From positions 1 to 60,264 of the forward strand of contig CANQCL010000012.1 in the NCBI GenBank assembly GCA_947589215.1: a DNA stretch of 60,264 bases, given 5' to 3'. The notes beneath the pieces are model-generated. The model had not been told where the DNA came from. It was given only the letters and a program-made list of their open reading frames with translations, and searched no databases. A program made the translations under genes and the position numbers. Below, one piece after another: positions 1-8,128 of the stretch. Position 1 is the stretch's first letter, and each line of letters starts with the position of its first letter. This stretch comes from an uncultured Clostridia bacterium (GTDB lineage Bacteria > Bacillota > Clostridia > Oscillospirales > Ruminococcaceae).

Positions 1-192
1 CGTGATGATTGGCTGGCAGCGTTTATGATGAGTTCTATTTTGCTCAATCCTCAGCTTATTCTGTATAGCACTGCTTTGGGCAGTGTAGCTCTGACAGTTA
101 GGCTGGTATCCTGCTTTGTATGCGGAGTTGTTGCAGGACTTTTGATTAGATTATTTTATAGAAAAAAGATCTCCCCGTCGTTCAAAATGTGA
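1..192 (+). pseudogene. Permease fragment (YraQ/DUF318-like), truncated
   Basis: An open frame enters from the left edge and runs 63 codons to a TGA. Its first 50 or so residues read as two membrane segments around a serine-serine and Asn-Pro-Gln motif (MSSILLNPQL), followed by a second hydrophobic helix and RKK. This resembles the first half of YraQ/DUF318-type permeases, which are normally around 300 residues and have a second homologous half. Here the similarity stops near 165 and the frame runs into the convergent metallo-beta-lactamase gene, whose stop is at 156. No second half was recognised downstream. I infer a gene cut by an insertion or rearrangement; the family call is from memory of its motifs. 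Confidence 0.55.
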
Positions 193-1328
193 ATGTCGAT
201 TTCCGGCAGCAGTGCCGAGAGCTGTTCCGGCGTTTCACCGTGAATAGGAATCACGCCGCACTTTGGGCGAATCGTTCGGCACAGGGCGACTAAATCGCTT
301 GCACAGGCATGGCCGCTGGTGTGCAGAAAGACAAGTTGTTCTTTCGCCAAAAAGGCCGCCAGATCTTCGTTGCGTGTTTCGCCTTTAAGATAGCCGCTCC
401 ACATGGAATAGACAACGGCGTCCCGACCGCGATATTGATCAAGCAGCCGAGCAAACTGACTGCCTTGCCGAATCAACATACAAAATCCTTGTTCGTCCAA
501 CAGTGCATCGAGATTTGCACCGTAACTGTACACATGGGAGAAATTGTAAAATCGGCTTTTCAAGGCATGATTTTTCCGCACAATTCCTAAAATCTCTTTT
601 TGATATTCATCACAGACGAACAACCTCCCGTGAGGATTGGCATGATAAAATGCACCAATGCGGTCGATATTTGTGCTGGAGCAAAGCACAAAAACATATT
701 TGTTCTCTTGCATAATTTTGTGCGCTTCGTTTTGCAGGTTGCGCTCGGTCATTCCGATTTCATCACGGGAAAGATTGGTTGTCTCGCAGATGATGAGGTC
801 GACATCTCCGGCATATTTTTGCAGAATAGGCAGCGTTTTGTTCCCCCGAAAGCCGTGCAGACGAAAATCGCCGGTATGCAGAATTTTTTTGCCGTCCGCC
901 TCAATCAAAAACATGTAAGCGTCAAAGGCGGAATGATCCACCATCAGCGGCGTGACGGAAATACGGCCGTGCCGCATGGTGCGCAACGGAGCGATGGGCA
1001 ACATTGCTTCCGCATGGTCGATGATTTCTTTGCCGATCCGCTTGAGATAGCGCAGATAGATTTCCCGCGCGGTCGCTCCAAAATAGACGGGCACGCCCGG
1101 CGCGACCTCTTCGAGGCGGCCGACATGATCGCCGTGATAGTGAGTCAGAAACAGCGCGCAGTTCGAGCCGTCCGGCACGGTCAAGCCCGGTATAGGCTTT
1201 GCGGGGTGATTACCATCGCATCCCGGCAGGTCGGTACCGAAGTCGATAAAGACCCGGTCGTTGCCCGAAGCGATTTCTGTCACGCACCCGCCGATTTGAT
1301 GCGTTCCCCTGTGAACGGTGATTTTCAT
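156..1328 (-). CDS. RNase J-like metallo-beta-lactamase-fold hydrolase
   Basis: A 390-residue protein of the beta-lactamase-fold nuclease group (RNase J/CPSF-like). The metal-binding signature is HYHGDH at about residues 63-68 (His, His, Asp, His). It is followed by a VDHSAFDAYMF segment near 130, a HTGDFR metal-binding Asp near 152 and late HTSGHA and IPIHGET motifs near 335 and 355. RNase J proteins are usually about 550 residues with a C-terminal domain; this one ends after the catalytic and beta-CASP regions. The ATG has GGAGG about 8 bases upstream. It has its own consensus promoter (1378-1406) and lies downstream of a nuclease gene that ends in its own terminator. RNA cleavage is inferred; the partner and substrate are unknown. 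Confidence 0.8.
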   Translation of the reverse strand: MKITVHRGTHQIGGCVTEIASGNDRVFIDFGTDLPGCDGNHPAKPIPGLTVPDGSNCALFLTHYHGDHVGRLEEVAPGVPVYFGATAREIYLRYLKRIGKEIIDHAEAMLPIAPLRTMRHGRISVTPLMVDHSAFDAYMFLIEADGKKILHTGDFRLHGFRGNKTLPILQKYAGDVDLIICETTNLSRDEIGMTERNLQNEAHKIMQENKYVFVLCSSTNIDRIGAFYHANPHGRLFVCDEYQKEILGIVRKNHALKSRFYNFSHVYSYGANLDALLDEQGFCMLIRQGSQFARLLDQYRGRDAVVYSMWSGYLKGETRNEDLAAFLAKEQLVFLHTSGHACASDLVALCRTIRPKCGVIPIHGETPEQLSALLPEIDIHILNDGEIFFL

Positions 1329-1377
1329 ATCTTTCCCTCCGTTATAATAATGATTTTATAATACGTTGGTTATTAGC

Positions 1378-1406
1378 ATTATAACAGACGGATTTTATTT
1401 TGTCAA
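1378..1406 (-). promoter_or_regulatory. Consensus promoter of the RNase J-like gene
   Basis: On the minus strand, TTGACA (1401-1406), a 17-base spacer and TATAAT (1378-1383). Short inverted arms GTTAT and ATAAC (1369-1373, 1381-1385) overlap the -10 box and could be an operator. Confidence 0.7.
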
Positions 1407-1414
1407 CCGGTGCG

Positions 1415-1448
1415 CAAAAAAAGAGCCCGCAGGCGTGTACCTGCGGGC
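1415..1448 (-). terminator. Terminator after the PD-(D/E)XK gene
   Basis: GCCCGCAGG (1425-1433) pairs perfectly with CCTGCGGGC (1440-1448), loop of 6. Read on the minus strand the stem is followed by a run of seven T, so it ends leftward transcription of the nuclease operon. Confidence 0.8.
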
Positions 1449-1462
1449 GTGAACTCTGCAAT

Positions 1463-2227
1463 TTACGGGACGAATACCTCATATCCGTCGCCGACTTTTT
1501 TGATACCGAAAAACCCGACGCCGAGCTTTTTCATAAGCTTAATGGTATTGGGGCTTTCATTGTTGACATATTCGTTATAAATCGGCGAACCCTCAAACAA
1601 CAAAACAGCCTTTTTGATTTTCGTTTCGAATGGGTCGATGGAAAGCTCCGGCATTTTATCTTTGAAATCATATAATAATTTCTCGTGATCCACAACTTTC
1701 CAATAAGTAAATACCTCTAAGACTGCGCGAAGAAGAGATTCACCGGAAGAGGGACCCTTTGCTTCCAAAAAATACAGGATGTTGCTGTCTTTGCTATAAG
1801 AAAGCAAATCTATTCCTTTATACCCCTCGTCTTCGCTTGTGTTACGAATCGGCGTTTCATAATCAATTATTTTCCCGATAGTAGATTTGTATAGCTTTTC
1901 TTCTTGTTTCGATGCCTTAAAAATCCTTTTGCAAATGTGTTTTTCATTGTTGTCATTATCACCTTTTTGCGTATCCTTGTGGTCTACGGGATACAACCGT
2001 ATGTTTTTATCGTCTCGAGGTTTTCCTTTTGCCTTCCAACGGGTAATTTTTCCGATTGAAAAAAGCCAATAGATTCCGAAGGTTCCATCTTTCAGAATAT
2101 ATTCCGCAAATTTTTCTGCAATGGTTTTATTTACCTTTTTATACCATATATTTGCGTCCTGTTCAAACAGGGATATTACTTCCGGAGGGAATTGCTTTTT
2201 TTTCTGTGTGCTTTTCGTTGCGCTCAT
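1463..2227 (-). CDS. PD-(D/E)XK-like nuclease-fold protein
   Basis: A 254-residue soluble protein. In its middle, GIDLLSY is followed about 13 residues later by FLEAKG. This Asp-x(n)-Glu-x-Lys arrangement is the core of PD-(D/E)XK nucleases, and the helix after it (SLLRAVLEVFTYW) fits the fold. The rest is unlike any family I can name. I chose the ATG at 2227 because AAAGGA lies 9 bases upstream; the frame could extend to a TTG at 2245, but that codon overlaps the ribosome site. It follows the 125-residue unknown gene by about 20 bases, so the two are probably one operon from the promoter at 2661-2689. A nucleic-acid-cleaving, perhaps defensive, role is inference. Confidence 0.6.
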   Translation of the reverse strand: MSATKSTQKKKQFPPEVISLFEQDANIWYKKVNKTIAEKFAEYILKDGTFGIYWLFSIGKITRWKAKGKPRDDKNIRLYPVDHKDTQKGDNDNNEKHICKRIFKASKQEEKLYKSTIGKIIDYETPIRNTSEDEGYKGIDLLSYSKDSNILYFLEAKGPSSGESLLRAVLEVFTYWKVVDHEKLLYDFKDKMPELSIDPFETKIKKAVLLFEGSPIYNEYVNNESPNTIKLMKKLGVGFFGIKKVGDGYEVFVP

Positions 2228-2248
2228 AATGGTTCGTCCTTTCAAATT

Positions 2249-2626
2249 TTATTTTAATATTTCCACCGACTCCGGCGGGTCGGAAAAGTACGATGCGGTG
2301 CGAACGGTGTTGACGCGGGCAGTCACGCTTTTTTGGTGGACGTAGCCGAACACGAATTTGAAAACATAGCCCCAGAACGCCCCGATCGCCCGTTTGTCAA
2401 ACTCCGACAGCGGCGCGTCGATAGGGCGGGCGCGCAGAAAGGTGTGAGTCGGCGGGATTTGCATCACGTCGTTGCAGAAGATGATGTGCGACAAAAGAGA
2501 TTCGTCACGTACTGCCTCCAGACAGACGTTCCAGTAATCCGTGCCGATAAAGCCGCCAAATGCCTTGTATTTGTTGCCAAAGCCGGCGTAAAGTTGTTGT
2601 TCTATTTCTTTTACATATATTTGCAA
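2249..2626 (-). CDS. Uncharacterised 125-residue protein
   Basis: First gene of a short leftward operon. The start is a TTG at 2626, with AGAGGTG 7 bases upstream and a consensus promoter a further 35 bases away. The protein is soluble, rich in aromatic residues (FGNKYKAFGGFIGTDYW), with no signal peptide or clear motif. I do not recognise the family. It ends about 20 bases before the PD-(D/E)XK-like gene, which suggests joint expression and possibly joint function. Confidence 0.55.
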   Translation of the reverse strand: MQIYVKEIEQQLYAGFGNKYKAFGGFIGTDYWNVCLEAVRDESLLSHIIFCNDVMQIPPTHTFLRARPIDAPLSEFDKRAIGAFWGYVFKFVFGYVHQKSVTARVNTVRTASYFSDPPESVEILK

Positions 2627-2660
2627 GATGTTTCACCTCTTATATAGTGAATTTATGATT

Positions 2661-2689
2661 ATTATATCGTTAGTATCTTAATTTGTCAA
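2661..2689 (-). promoter_or_regulatory. Consensus promoter of the nuclease operon
   Basis: On the minus strand, TTGACA (2684-2689), exactly 17 bases, then TATAAT (2661-2666), about 35 bases before the TTG start at 2626. Confidence 0.75.
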
Positions 2690-2733
2690 GTATTCCGATG
2701 AGCAACTACGGCAAAAAAAGAAAAATTGCATGT

Positions 2734-2763
2734 ATCTTTGTTTTATGCGGTGCAAATTTTGAA
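2734..2763. repeat. Dispersed repeat copy C (TCTTTGT...GGTGCAAATTTTGA)
   Basis: This stretch shares TCTTTGT and GGTGCAAATTTTGA with the copy at 42808-42850 and more weakly with 41504-41546. The other two copies flank a HipA-like gene; this one lies in an intergenic region upstream of the nuclease operon. Confidence 0.4.
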
Positions 2764-2972
2764 CTTTATAAAACGATTGATTTTCGCTTTTGGAATGGAT
2801 TTATCTGAAATCATCTGCCCTGCCAGATTACAAATCACGATAAACGCTTATTTATCGTGATTTTCTTGTTTTAATGTTTAACAAAATGTAGTCCCCGTGT
2901 AGTCCCCAAACCATTTTTTAAGTAATAAAAAAGACGTCTGCAAAGCCTGCAAACGCCTATTTTGTACCGTAG
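2764..2972. other. Gene-free stretch with two hairpins
   Basis: No open frame is convincing here. Hairpin 1 is a perfect 12-bp stem (2833-2844 with 2851-2862) followed by T-rich sequence on the plus strand. Hairpin 2 (2933-2957) has two mismatches and a T run on the minus strand; it would terminate transcripts coming from the original tRNA-fMet locus. Between them is a short tandem repeat, GTAGTCCCC twice (2889-2906), of unknown meaning. Confidence 0.45.
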
Positions 2973-3062
2973 ATGTGAAACTTATTTATCATAAATAAAC
3001 GCGATGAAAAACAAAATCCACGCACTAACTAATGCGCGGACTGGATACAACGTCACCGTTGT
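2973..3062 (-). ncRNA. Structured tRNA 3' trailer (copy 1)
   Basis: Directly after the CCA of the tRNA-fMet 3' half, on the minus strand, comes a hairpin ACAACG-GTGA-CGTTGT (3047-3062) with a GNRA-like loop. It is followed by a second hairpin (3018-3039) with a T-rich tail and a conserved GTTTCACAT. A second copy at 47481-47563 has compensatory changes: the terminal pair is A-U here and G-C there, and the second stem also varies while still pairing. It looks like a processed or terminating 3' trailer of tRNA genes; no known family is recognised. Confidence 0.5.
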
Positions 3063-3108
3063 TGGTTGCGGAGGCTGGATTTGAACCAACGACCTTCGGG
3101 TTATGAGC
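3063..3108. repeat. attL of the tRNA-fMet element
   Basis: These 46 bases are identical to 9451-9496, the 3' half of the initiator tRNA gene from anticodon to CCA. Flanking bases differ on both sides, so this is the element boundary. It is not a complete tRNA. Confidence 0.9.
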
Positions 3109-3260
3109 GCAAACTCTCAATAATTGCCAATTTCAGCGTAAGTAAATCTATGATAATATAGTGCAATCTGAGTAAGTCCCCCTGCTCATGTATTGCAATA
3201 TATTAAAGTCTAATGAAATTTAGAGGAAGGGAAAATGGAGGGAATTTATTCTACGTTACT

Positions 3261-3614
3261 CTACTTTTTTGAAATGGAGTTTGATGATTTTGCACTGTCT
3301 TTTGCTTTTATTTTTATAAAGGCTTTTCCTTGCTCCAAATATAAATCCTGTTGCTCAGGTGATAGTGAACGGAATATTCTTATTAAATCATCTTCCTTGC
3401 TGCTTTTGACTTGGTTTGTATAAAAATCTAAAAGGTAATCTGTTGTAACATCAAAATAATTGGCAATGATTTTTAATGTCTGAAAATCCGGTTCGCTTGT
3501 TCCTTGAACATACCCGCCTAATGTAGAAACAGGTATTTTCAAATCATATGCTAATTGCTTCTGTGTTAAATCTTGTTCTTCTATAAGCAATCGTAATTTA
3601 TCAGAAAAAATCAT
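3261..3614 (-). CDS. XRE-family helix-turn-helix regulator
   Basis: A 117-residue protein. Residues 5-60 form a Cro/CI-type HTH (LTQKQLAYDLKIPVSTLGGYVQG), then a PDFQTLKIIANYFDVTTDYLL tail typical of XRE regulators and a charged Lys-rich end. AGGAG lies 8 bases before the ATG. It is divergent from the zinc-ribbon gene, and an inverted repeat (3670-3684) overlaps the -35 box of the opposing promoter, so it probably represses that cargo operon and perhaps itself. It is the likely master regulator of the element. Confidence 0.8.
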   Translation of the reverse strand: MIFSDKLRLLIEEQDLTQKQLAYDLKIPVSTLGGYVQGTSEPDFQTLKIIANYFDVTTDYLLDFYTNQVKSSKEDDLIRIFRSLSPEQQDLYLEQGKAFIKIKAKDSAKSSNSISKK

Positions 3615-3669
3615 TGTATCAACTCCTGTTTTTATTTTAAAGGAGATAATGAATTATTTTCAATAAAAA

Positions 3670-3711
3670 AACGAGATAATCGTTGACAAAACTAATAAAT
3701 AGTATTATAAT
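3670..3711 (+). promoter_or_regulatory. Cargo promoter with overlapping operator
   Basis: TTGACA (3683-3688), 17 bases, TATAAT (3706-3711) drive the zinc-ribbon and lipoprotein genes. The palindrome AACGA-GATAA-TCGTT (3670-3684) overlaps the -35 box. GAGATAAT recurs at 3643-3650, 30 bases away, inside the regulator leader, and may be a second half-site. Confidence 0.6.
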
Positions 3712-3812
3712 GCTATTGTAACACATTTTGTTTTTGATATTCAGATGAAATGTATGAAAAAAAAATAATATTCTGATAAACAAGTATCAGAAAAGAATTG
3801 GAGGAATTAAAA

Positions 3813-4439
3813 ATGGCATTTTGTATTAAATGCGGAACAGAAATAACAGATGAAATGTTATTTTGTCCTAAGTGTGGAAACAAGGTAGGTGAACAACCAA
3901 AAACAATTAATCAATCACAAGTAAATAATCAACAGTTTAATCCACAACAAAACTACCAGTACCAAGCAAATAATTTCACTCAGCCTACAGCATATTCATA
4001 TTTGCAAAGACTTTCTGGAAAAGTTAAGACTGAGGCAATAATTTGGGTCGTTATAGCATCTTTGCAGTTGTTATTAGGTATTATTCTTTTAATACAAGGT
4101 ATTTCATTATCAGGCTACTCTTGGACTCAAGATACAGCAATGGTATATTATGTTCAGGGACTCGTTTTAATAGTAATCTCAATTGTAAATTATAAAGTAT
4201 CATCAAATGACTTCAAATACAGTAGAGAGGTTTTGATTAACCCTGTTGGCATTGTAAATAGGTTTTCACCTATAGGTGGTCGTATTGGAAATCTGATCTA
4301 TAATATTTTGTTCGGCGGAGTAATAGGTGTTATAGGTTCAATATTTGGTTTTGTTACAAGAAGCTATGTTATGAATAATGCAACAACTTTCAATAACATT
4401 GAAGCAGTGTTCATATCAAAAAATTCTAATGTAAAATAA
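3813..4439 (+). CDS. Zinc-ribbon membrane protein
   Basis: A 208-residue protein. The N-terminus has a double CxxC zinc ribbon (CIKCG at residues 4-8, CPKCG at about 17-21), then a Gln/Asn-rich linker of about 40 residues. Hydrophobic segments follow near residues 75-100, 107-125 and 155-180. Such zinc_ribbon_2 membrane proteins are common in Firmicutes with no settled function. I chose the ATG at 3813 because GGAGG lies 9 bases upstream; an in-frame TTG at 3798 overlaps that site. The gene is followed by the lipoprotein after 14 bases and is cargo of the integrated element. Its role at the membrane, perhaps with the lipoprotein, is inferred only from adjacency. Confidence 0.65.
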   Translation: MAFCIKCGTEITDEMLFCPKCGNKVGEQPKTINQSQVNNQQFNPQQNYQYQANNFTQPTAYSYLQRLSGKVKTEAIIWVVIASLQLLLGIILLIQGISLSGYSWTQDTAMVYYVQGLVLIVISIVNYKVSSNDFKYSREVLINPVGIVNRFSPIGGRIGNLIYNILFGGVIGVIGSIFGFVTRSYVMNNATTFNNIEAVFISKNSNVK

Positions 4440-4453
4440 GGAGAATTCTATTA

Positions 4454-5911
4454 ATGAAAAGATTTATAAGTTTAATAATGTGCATACTTTTAACAGTTAT
4501 TTCAGCAGGCTGTGGAAAAGAGAATGGAAACTCTCAAAACAATAAGGTTGATGATAACTCCAACTTGCAGACAGAAAGTAATACAATAGAAAACTCACAG
4601 TATCAATCAAATGCAAATACAACCGAGGAAGAAAATACAGGTGCGGATAATTATCTAGGATTAAGAAACATAAAAATAGACAGTACAACTGAATTAACCG
4701 AAGAACAAAAACTGGTATCTCAGTATTTTGATGATGACTACATAGATATTACTGATTATGAGTTTCTTGCTCGTTATCCGTCAATTTTTGAGGGTGCACA
4801 AATCTATTTCACAGGAACAATTCAGAAGATAATTAAATCAACAGATGATGATTATGAAATGCTAGTCTGGGTTGGAAAAAATGAGGGATTATTTTACTAT
4901 AGAGATTCAAATATGGGAGTAATGTATGATGAATACAAAGAGAAAACAAAAAACAATCTTATTGTAATTAAAGGAAAACAGACAGACACAAGACTTGTTA
5001 CAGGGGACGATATTGTTGTTTATGGAAGATATAATAAAATTGAGACTACAATCATAGACAAAATCTCATATACCGTCCCAACTATTAATGCGTATCGAAC
5101 ATTTTTTAACAATGGGATAAGTAGTCCCGATGTGTTTGAACCTGACTTTATTAAAAAAGTTGCAACTGTATTATTTGGTAATAGTGTAGAAGTTAGAAAT
5201 GCTTCTGATGGCGAGGATTATGATTCCAGTGCGGGTGCAGGTGAATGTACTTTTGATGATAATCCGTTTATGATTTGTGAACCTGAGAATCAATCCAATT
5301 CAAAATTTACTAAGTATAGAATGTATTTAAAAAATGGAGTTATAGAAGATGCGAAGTCTAGTTCTAGTATTGGTGGAACAGGCACTTCAGTTGATGATTC
5401 AAATATAATCAGAAAATTCGAGTTTACTCCGGACTTTCAGCATTATCTTATTTATACTTTTGATACCGATCTTAAAACATTAACCGTAGGATATTATGAT
5501 GAAAATTTTAATAAAATATGGCAAAGAGATTTTGAAGAAACCATAAATGGAGTTTACGACTATACTCAAAAGAATTTCTATATTGTTGCAAACAATGATC
5601 TTTATATAATTGATATGGCAACAGGAGAGGATGTTACTACGCCAAGCTATGTAGGTACTAAATCCGATATAAGAAAAATATCCGACGGTTTAATTATGCT
5701 TTCAGCTTCAAATGCAGATTCGGTAATGAAAGTGGATCTTGAAGGTAATATAGTATGGAAGACTAATATTACAAATGAGTATTATATTTTTGATTGGATG
5801 AATTCTGTTCAGTTTGTAGATAAAAAAATCATAATTGCAAATCCATATGTCTCCTTTGAACTTGATGCTGAAACTGGTGAACTAAAAACTACGGGAGAGT
5901 TAGTTGGATAA
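4454..5911 (+). CDS. Predicted lipoprotein with beta-propeller-like C-terminus
   Basis: A 485-residue secreted protein. A positively charged start and hydrophobic stretch end in a lipobox (ISAGC, Cys at residue 20), so it should be lipidated and anchored on the outer face of the membrane. A low-complexity Asn/Thr/Glu linker follows. Residues 95-200 contain short beta-strand motifs. The last 170 residues have repeated strand patterns (YLIYTFDTDLKTLTVGYY, FYIVANNDLYIIDMATGE, VDLEGNIVWKTNI) that resemble PQQ/WD-type propeller blades. It is in an operon with the zinc-ribbon membrane protein and ends before tandem terminators. No specific family or ligand is recognised. Confidence 0.6.
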   Translation: MKRFISLIMCILLTVISAGCGKENGNSQNNKVDDNSNLQTESNTIENSQYQSNANTTEEENTGADNYLGLRNIKIDSTTELTEEQKLVSQYFDDDYIDITDYEFLARYPSIFEGAQIYFTGTIQKIIKSTDDDYEMLVWVGKNEGLFYYRDSNMGVMYDEYKEKTKNNLIVIKGKQTDTRLVTGDDIVVYGRYNKIETTIIDKISYTVPTINAYRTFFNNGISSPDVFEPDFIKKVATVLFGNSVEVRNASDGEDYDSSAGAGECTFDDNPFMICEPENQSNSKFTKYRMYLKNGVIEDAKSSSSIGGTGTSVDDSNIIRKFEFTPDFQHYLIYTFDTDLKTLTVGYYDENFNKIWQRDFEETINGVYDYTQKNFYIVANNDLYIIDMATGEDVTTPSYVGTKSDIRKISDGLIMLSASNADSVMKVDLEGNIVWKTNITNEYYIFDWMNSVQFVDKKIIIANPYVSFELDAETGELKTTGELVG

Positions 5912-5951
5912 TATAAATATTTTTTATTTTTAAACTAGACAATTTAACAAA

Positions 5952-6020
5952 GGCGCTTAGACTAAAAAACCTAAGCGTCTTTATTTTTGCCTATACGCCC
6001 CACAGAGGGCTTTTCTTTTT
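5952..6020 (+). terminator. Tandem terminators after the lipoprotein gene
   Basis: A 9-bp stem (5952-5960 with 5971-5979, one G-T pair) is followed by a T-rich tail. A second short GCCC/GGGC hairpin (5997-6010) has a strong T tail. Confidence 0.7.
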
Positions 6021-6118
6021 TATTGGGAAAGTTTTTCGCCAAACTTAATTAAACCTCTCTATGACGTCTGCAGACACTTCAAAAACCTATGTATGCGTTT
6101 AGTGTTGAGAAAAATATT

Positions 6119-6295
6119 TTAATATCCGAGTTTTTTCAATTCTTTGTGAATTATCGTTAGTGATTTATTAATTTGAAAAAATTGAGTTTTAATAGAATCA
6201 TTAATATCGTTCTTGATAAAGTACTGTAAATCAAGCATAGCCTGACATATTAGCTCTATTTGCTCTATCGGATTGATAATAGTAATCTCCATCAT
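6119..6295 (-). CDS. Small uncharacterised protein (58 residues)
   Basis: A short leftward frame with an ATG at 6295 and AGGGGGG about 9 bases upstream. The product is amphipathic and helical (IEQIELICQAMLDLQYFIK...), Asn/Ile-rich, without a recognised motif. It lies alone between the cargo terminators and the Rep gene of the integrated element. A good ribosome site supports it; nothing indicates function. Confidence 0.4.
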   Translation of the reverse strand: MMEITIINPIEQIELICQAMLDLQYFIKNDINDSIKTQFFQINKSLTIIHKELKKLGY

Positions 6296-6304
6296 TCTAT
6301 ACAC

Positions 6305-6685
6305 CCCCCTTTTTGCCTACTTATAACAATTCAGGCAGTGAAATAATTATGTTATTTATAGGATTCTATTTAAAATCTCATAAACAGTCAAATTATTTTT
6401 ATGGATAATGTTTCGTAGAAGAAAAATAACGCTTTTATATAAACTTATTTGAGATAGAAAAATATTGTATCAAATCATTGTTATTTACTATTATTTTATT
6501 TTTGCCGAAATAACTTTTGAAAAATTTTTAAAAAGTTTTGATGTTTTTTGCTTTCTATTTCGTTATTAATTATAGAACCGTAAAATCAAGATGTAAATAT
6601 TTTGTTAATTTCTATAAAAATCTTGATGTTTTTATGGGAGTGAAAACGTTATTAATATTGTAGGCTTTTTTTAAGGAGGAATATT
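6305..6685. other. Gene-free region upstream of rep; candidate origin
   Basis: AT-rich and without coding signs. It contains an inverted repeat ATCAAGAT (6595-6602) and ATCTTGAT (6630-6637), and a direct repeat of TTGATGTTTTT near 6536 and 6633. Position just before a HUH Rep gene makes it a candidate double-strand origin or iteron region, but no nick-site consensus could be assigned. Confidence 0.25.
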
Positions 6686-7576
6686 ATGTCAGAAAAAATT
6701 AAAATTAGAAAAGAACAAGCACACTACATTCCAAATGATAAACTTACTAAAGTTTATATAGGGAATCACATTGTTGAAGCAATTACGATTCAAAATGCAA
6801 GTAACACAATTCATAATTATAAGAAAATAAGCAAGGACGGTTGTATAAACCAATCCACAGGTGAATATATTACTTTTTCAAAAAATAAGGATAAAAAACA
6901 TTCGCAGAATCATTTTAAAAACTCTGTAAAAGTTTTACGACGAATAATAAATCTTAATTTTACTGGTAACAATTCAGAAAAATTTATTACACTTACATAT
7001 GATAGAGAAATGACGGACTATAAACAGGCAAATAAGGATTTCAACAAATTTTGGAGTTTGTTGAAATATCGTTATCCCAACTGTGAGTATATAAGAATAC
7101 TTGAGCCACAGGAAAATGGTAATTGGCACTTACATATTTTGATTAAAGATACCCAAACAAGAAATTTATATATAAGTCAAGAAAAGATAAAATCTATTTG
7201 GGGCAAGGGTGGCGTTTGGGTTGAAAATTTACCTTTTGCAGATAATTTTGGCGCATACTTTTCAGTACAGTTCAGCACTATTGAAAAAGACGATGAAACA
7301 AGTAAAGCATTTCAAAAAGGTTCAAGAATAAAATTCTATCCGCCAAACTTCAAATTTTATACTTGCTCCAAAGGGATTAAGAAACCCGAAGCAATTATTA
7401 TCTCACATGGAGACGTTAAGAAAATTGTACACAATCATTCTCCATGTTATGCGTATAGCAACGTAATTACAACGAATGATGACGTTACAGTAAATACTAT
7501 TACTTATGAACAATACAATTTAAAAAGAAATAGTTATATAAATGGAAAATGTAACAGTTATGAAAAGAAAGGATGA
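6686..7576 (+). CDS. HUH-type rolling-circle replication initiator
   Basis: A 296-residue protein. The central region has the Rep motif order: FITLTYDREM near residue 100, then about 40 residues on EPQENGNWHLHILI, in which H-L-H is the HUH-type metal-binding pair. A later FGAYFS segment near 190 could supply the catalytic tyrosine. These are traits of plasmid, phage and satellite Rep endonucleases that nick an origin and stay attached through tyrosine. AGGAGG lies 7-8 bases before the ATG. It precedes the xis- and int-like genes, so the element probably replicates by rolling circle after excision. Confidence 0.75.
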   Translation: MSEKIKIRKEQAHYIPNDKLTKVYIGNHIVEAITIQNASNTIHNYKKISKDGCINQSTGEYITFSKNKDKKHSQNHFKNSVKVLRRIINLNFTGNNSEKFITLTYDREMTDYKQANKDFNKFWSLLKYRYPNCEYIRILEPQENGNWHLHILIKDTQTRNLYISQEKIKSIWGKGGVWVENLPFADNFGAYFSVQFSTIEKDDETSKAFQKGSRIKFYPPNFKFYTCSKGIKKPEAIIISHGDVKKIVHNHSPCYAYSNVITTNDDVTVNTITYEQYNLKRNSYINGKCNSYEKKG

Positions 7577-7581
7577 TTATA

Positions 7582-7726
7582 ATGAAAAACAACAATACAT
7601 CTATTATATGAGAAAGCAGTATTAATAGGCAATGATATTGCTTGCCATGAATTACTTGAAAGTAGCAACAATAATATTAATTTAACAGAAATAATATTTA
7701 CATGCCTGAATGTTTGTGCAGAATAA
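7582..7726 (+). pseudogene. Possible broken small ORF between rep and xis
   Basis: An ATG at 7582 opens a 9-codon frame (MKNNNTSII) that stops at once. A +1 shift at that point would continue it for about 39 residues (YEKAVLIGNDIACHELLESS...) to a stop at 7726. A short out-of-frame ORF also starts at 7560. The continuation has reasonable composition but no homology I know. This may be a decayed small gene or chance. Confidence 0.2.
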
Positions 7727-7750
7727 AAATAAACGATTGGAGTGATAAAA

Positions 7751-7939
7751 ATGACAGTGCTTCCCAAAATGCGTTTGATAACTCAAGCGTATCAACAGAT
7801 TAAAAAGGAAGATCCCCAAACGGCTTTAACATTAAATGCTTTAAAATGTCTTGTCCGTAATGGCGAAATTCCATCCAAAAAATCTGGCAGAAAAACGCTG
7901 ATAATTTATGATACTTTAATTGAGTATCTTAATGCCTAA
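7751..7939 (+). CDS. Excisionase-like small DNA-binding protein
   Basis: A 62-residue basic protein with a winged-helix/MerR-like pattern (ALTLNALKCLVRNGEIPSKKSGRKTLI), as in excisionases and Tn916 Xis-like factors. The ATG at 7751 has GGAG 9 bases upstream; the in-frame GTG at 7742 overlaps it. Its place immediately before the integrase and after Rep supports a role in directing excision. The call rests on size, pattern and context. Confidence 0.6.
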   Translation: MTVLPKMRLITQAYQQIKKEDPQTALTLNALKCLVRNGEIPSKKSGRKTLIIYDTLIEYLNA

Positions 7940-8128
7940 ACTAAATTGCTATAGTAAAATCCCTGGTATTGATACTCAGTATCAGAGCTTATACTATCGA
8001 CTAATACATTGAGTTATAGTGAAAAACAAAGAAAATCAGAGAAAATGTTTTGCAATCTACAAAAATTTGAGCAATAATTAGTTTAGGGGGACAAATTTAA
8101 AAAATTATGAAAGGAGCGATGTAGATAT

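Noticed and set aside
600-1361. A 253-codon antisense frame across the RNase J-like gene
   Set aside because: The opposite strand encodes a protein with intact catalytic motifs; the antisense frame has none.
3063-3108. A second tRNA-Met gene
   Set aside because: Only the 3' half is present; the 5' acceptor and D arm are missing. It is the attL duplicate.
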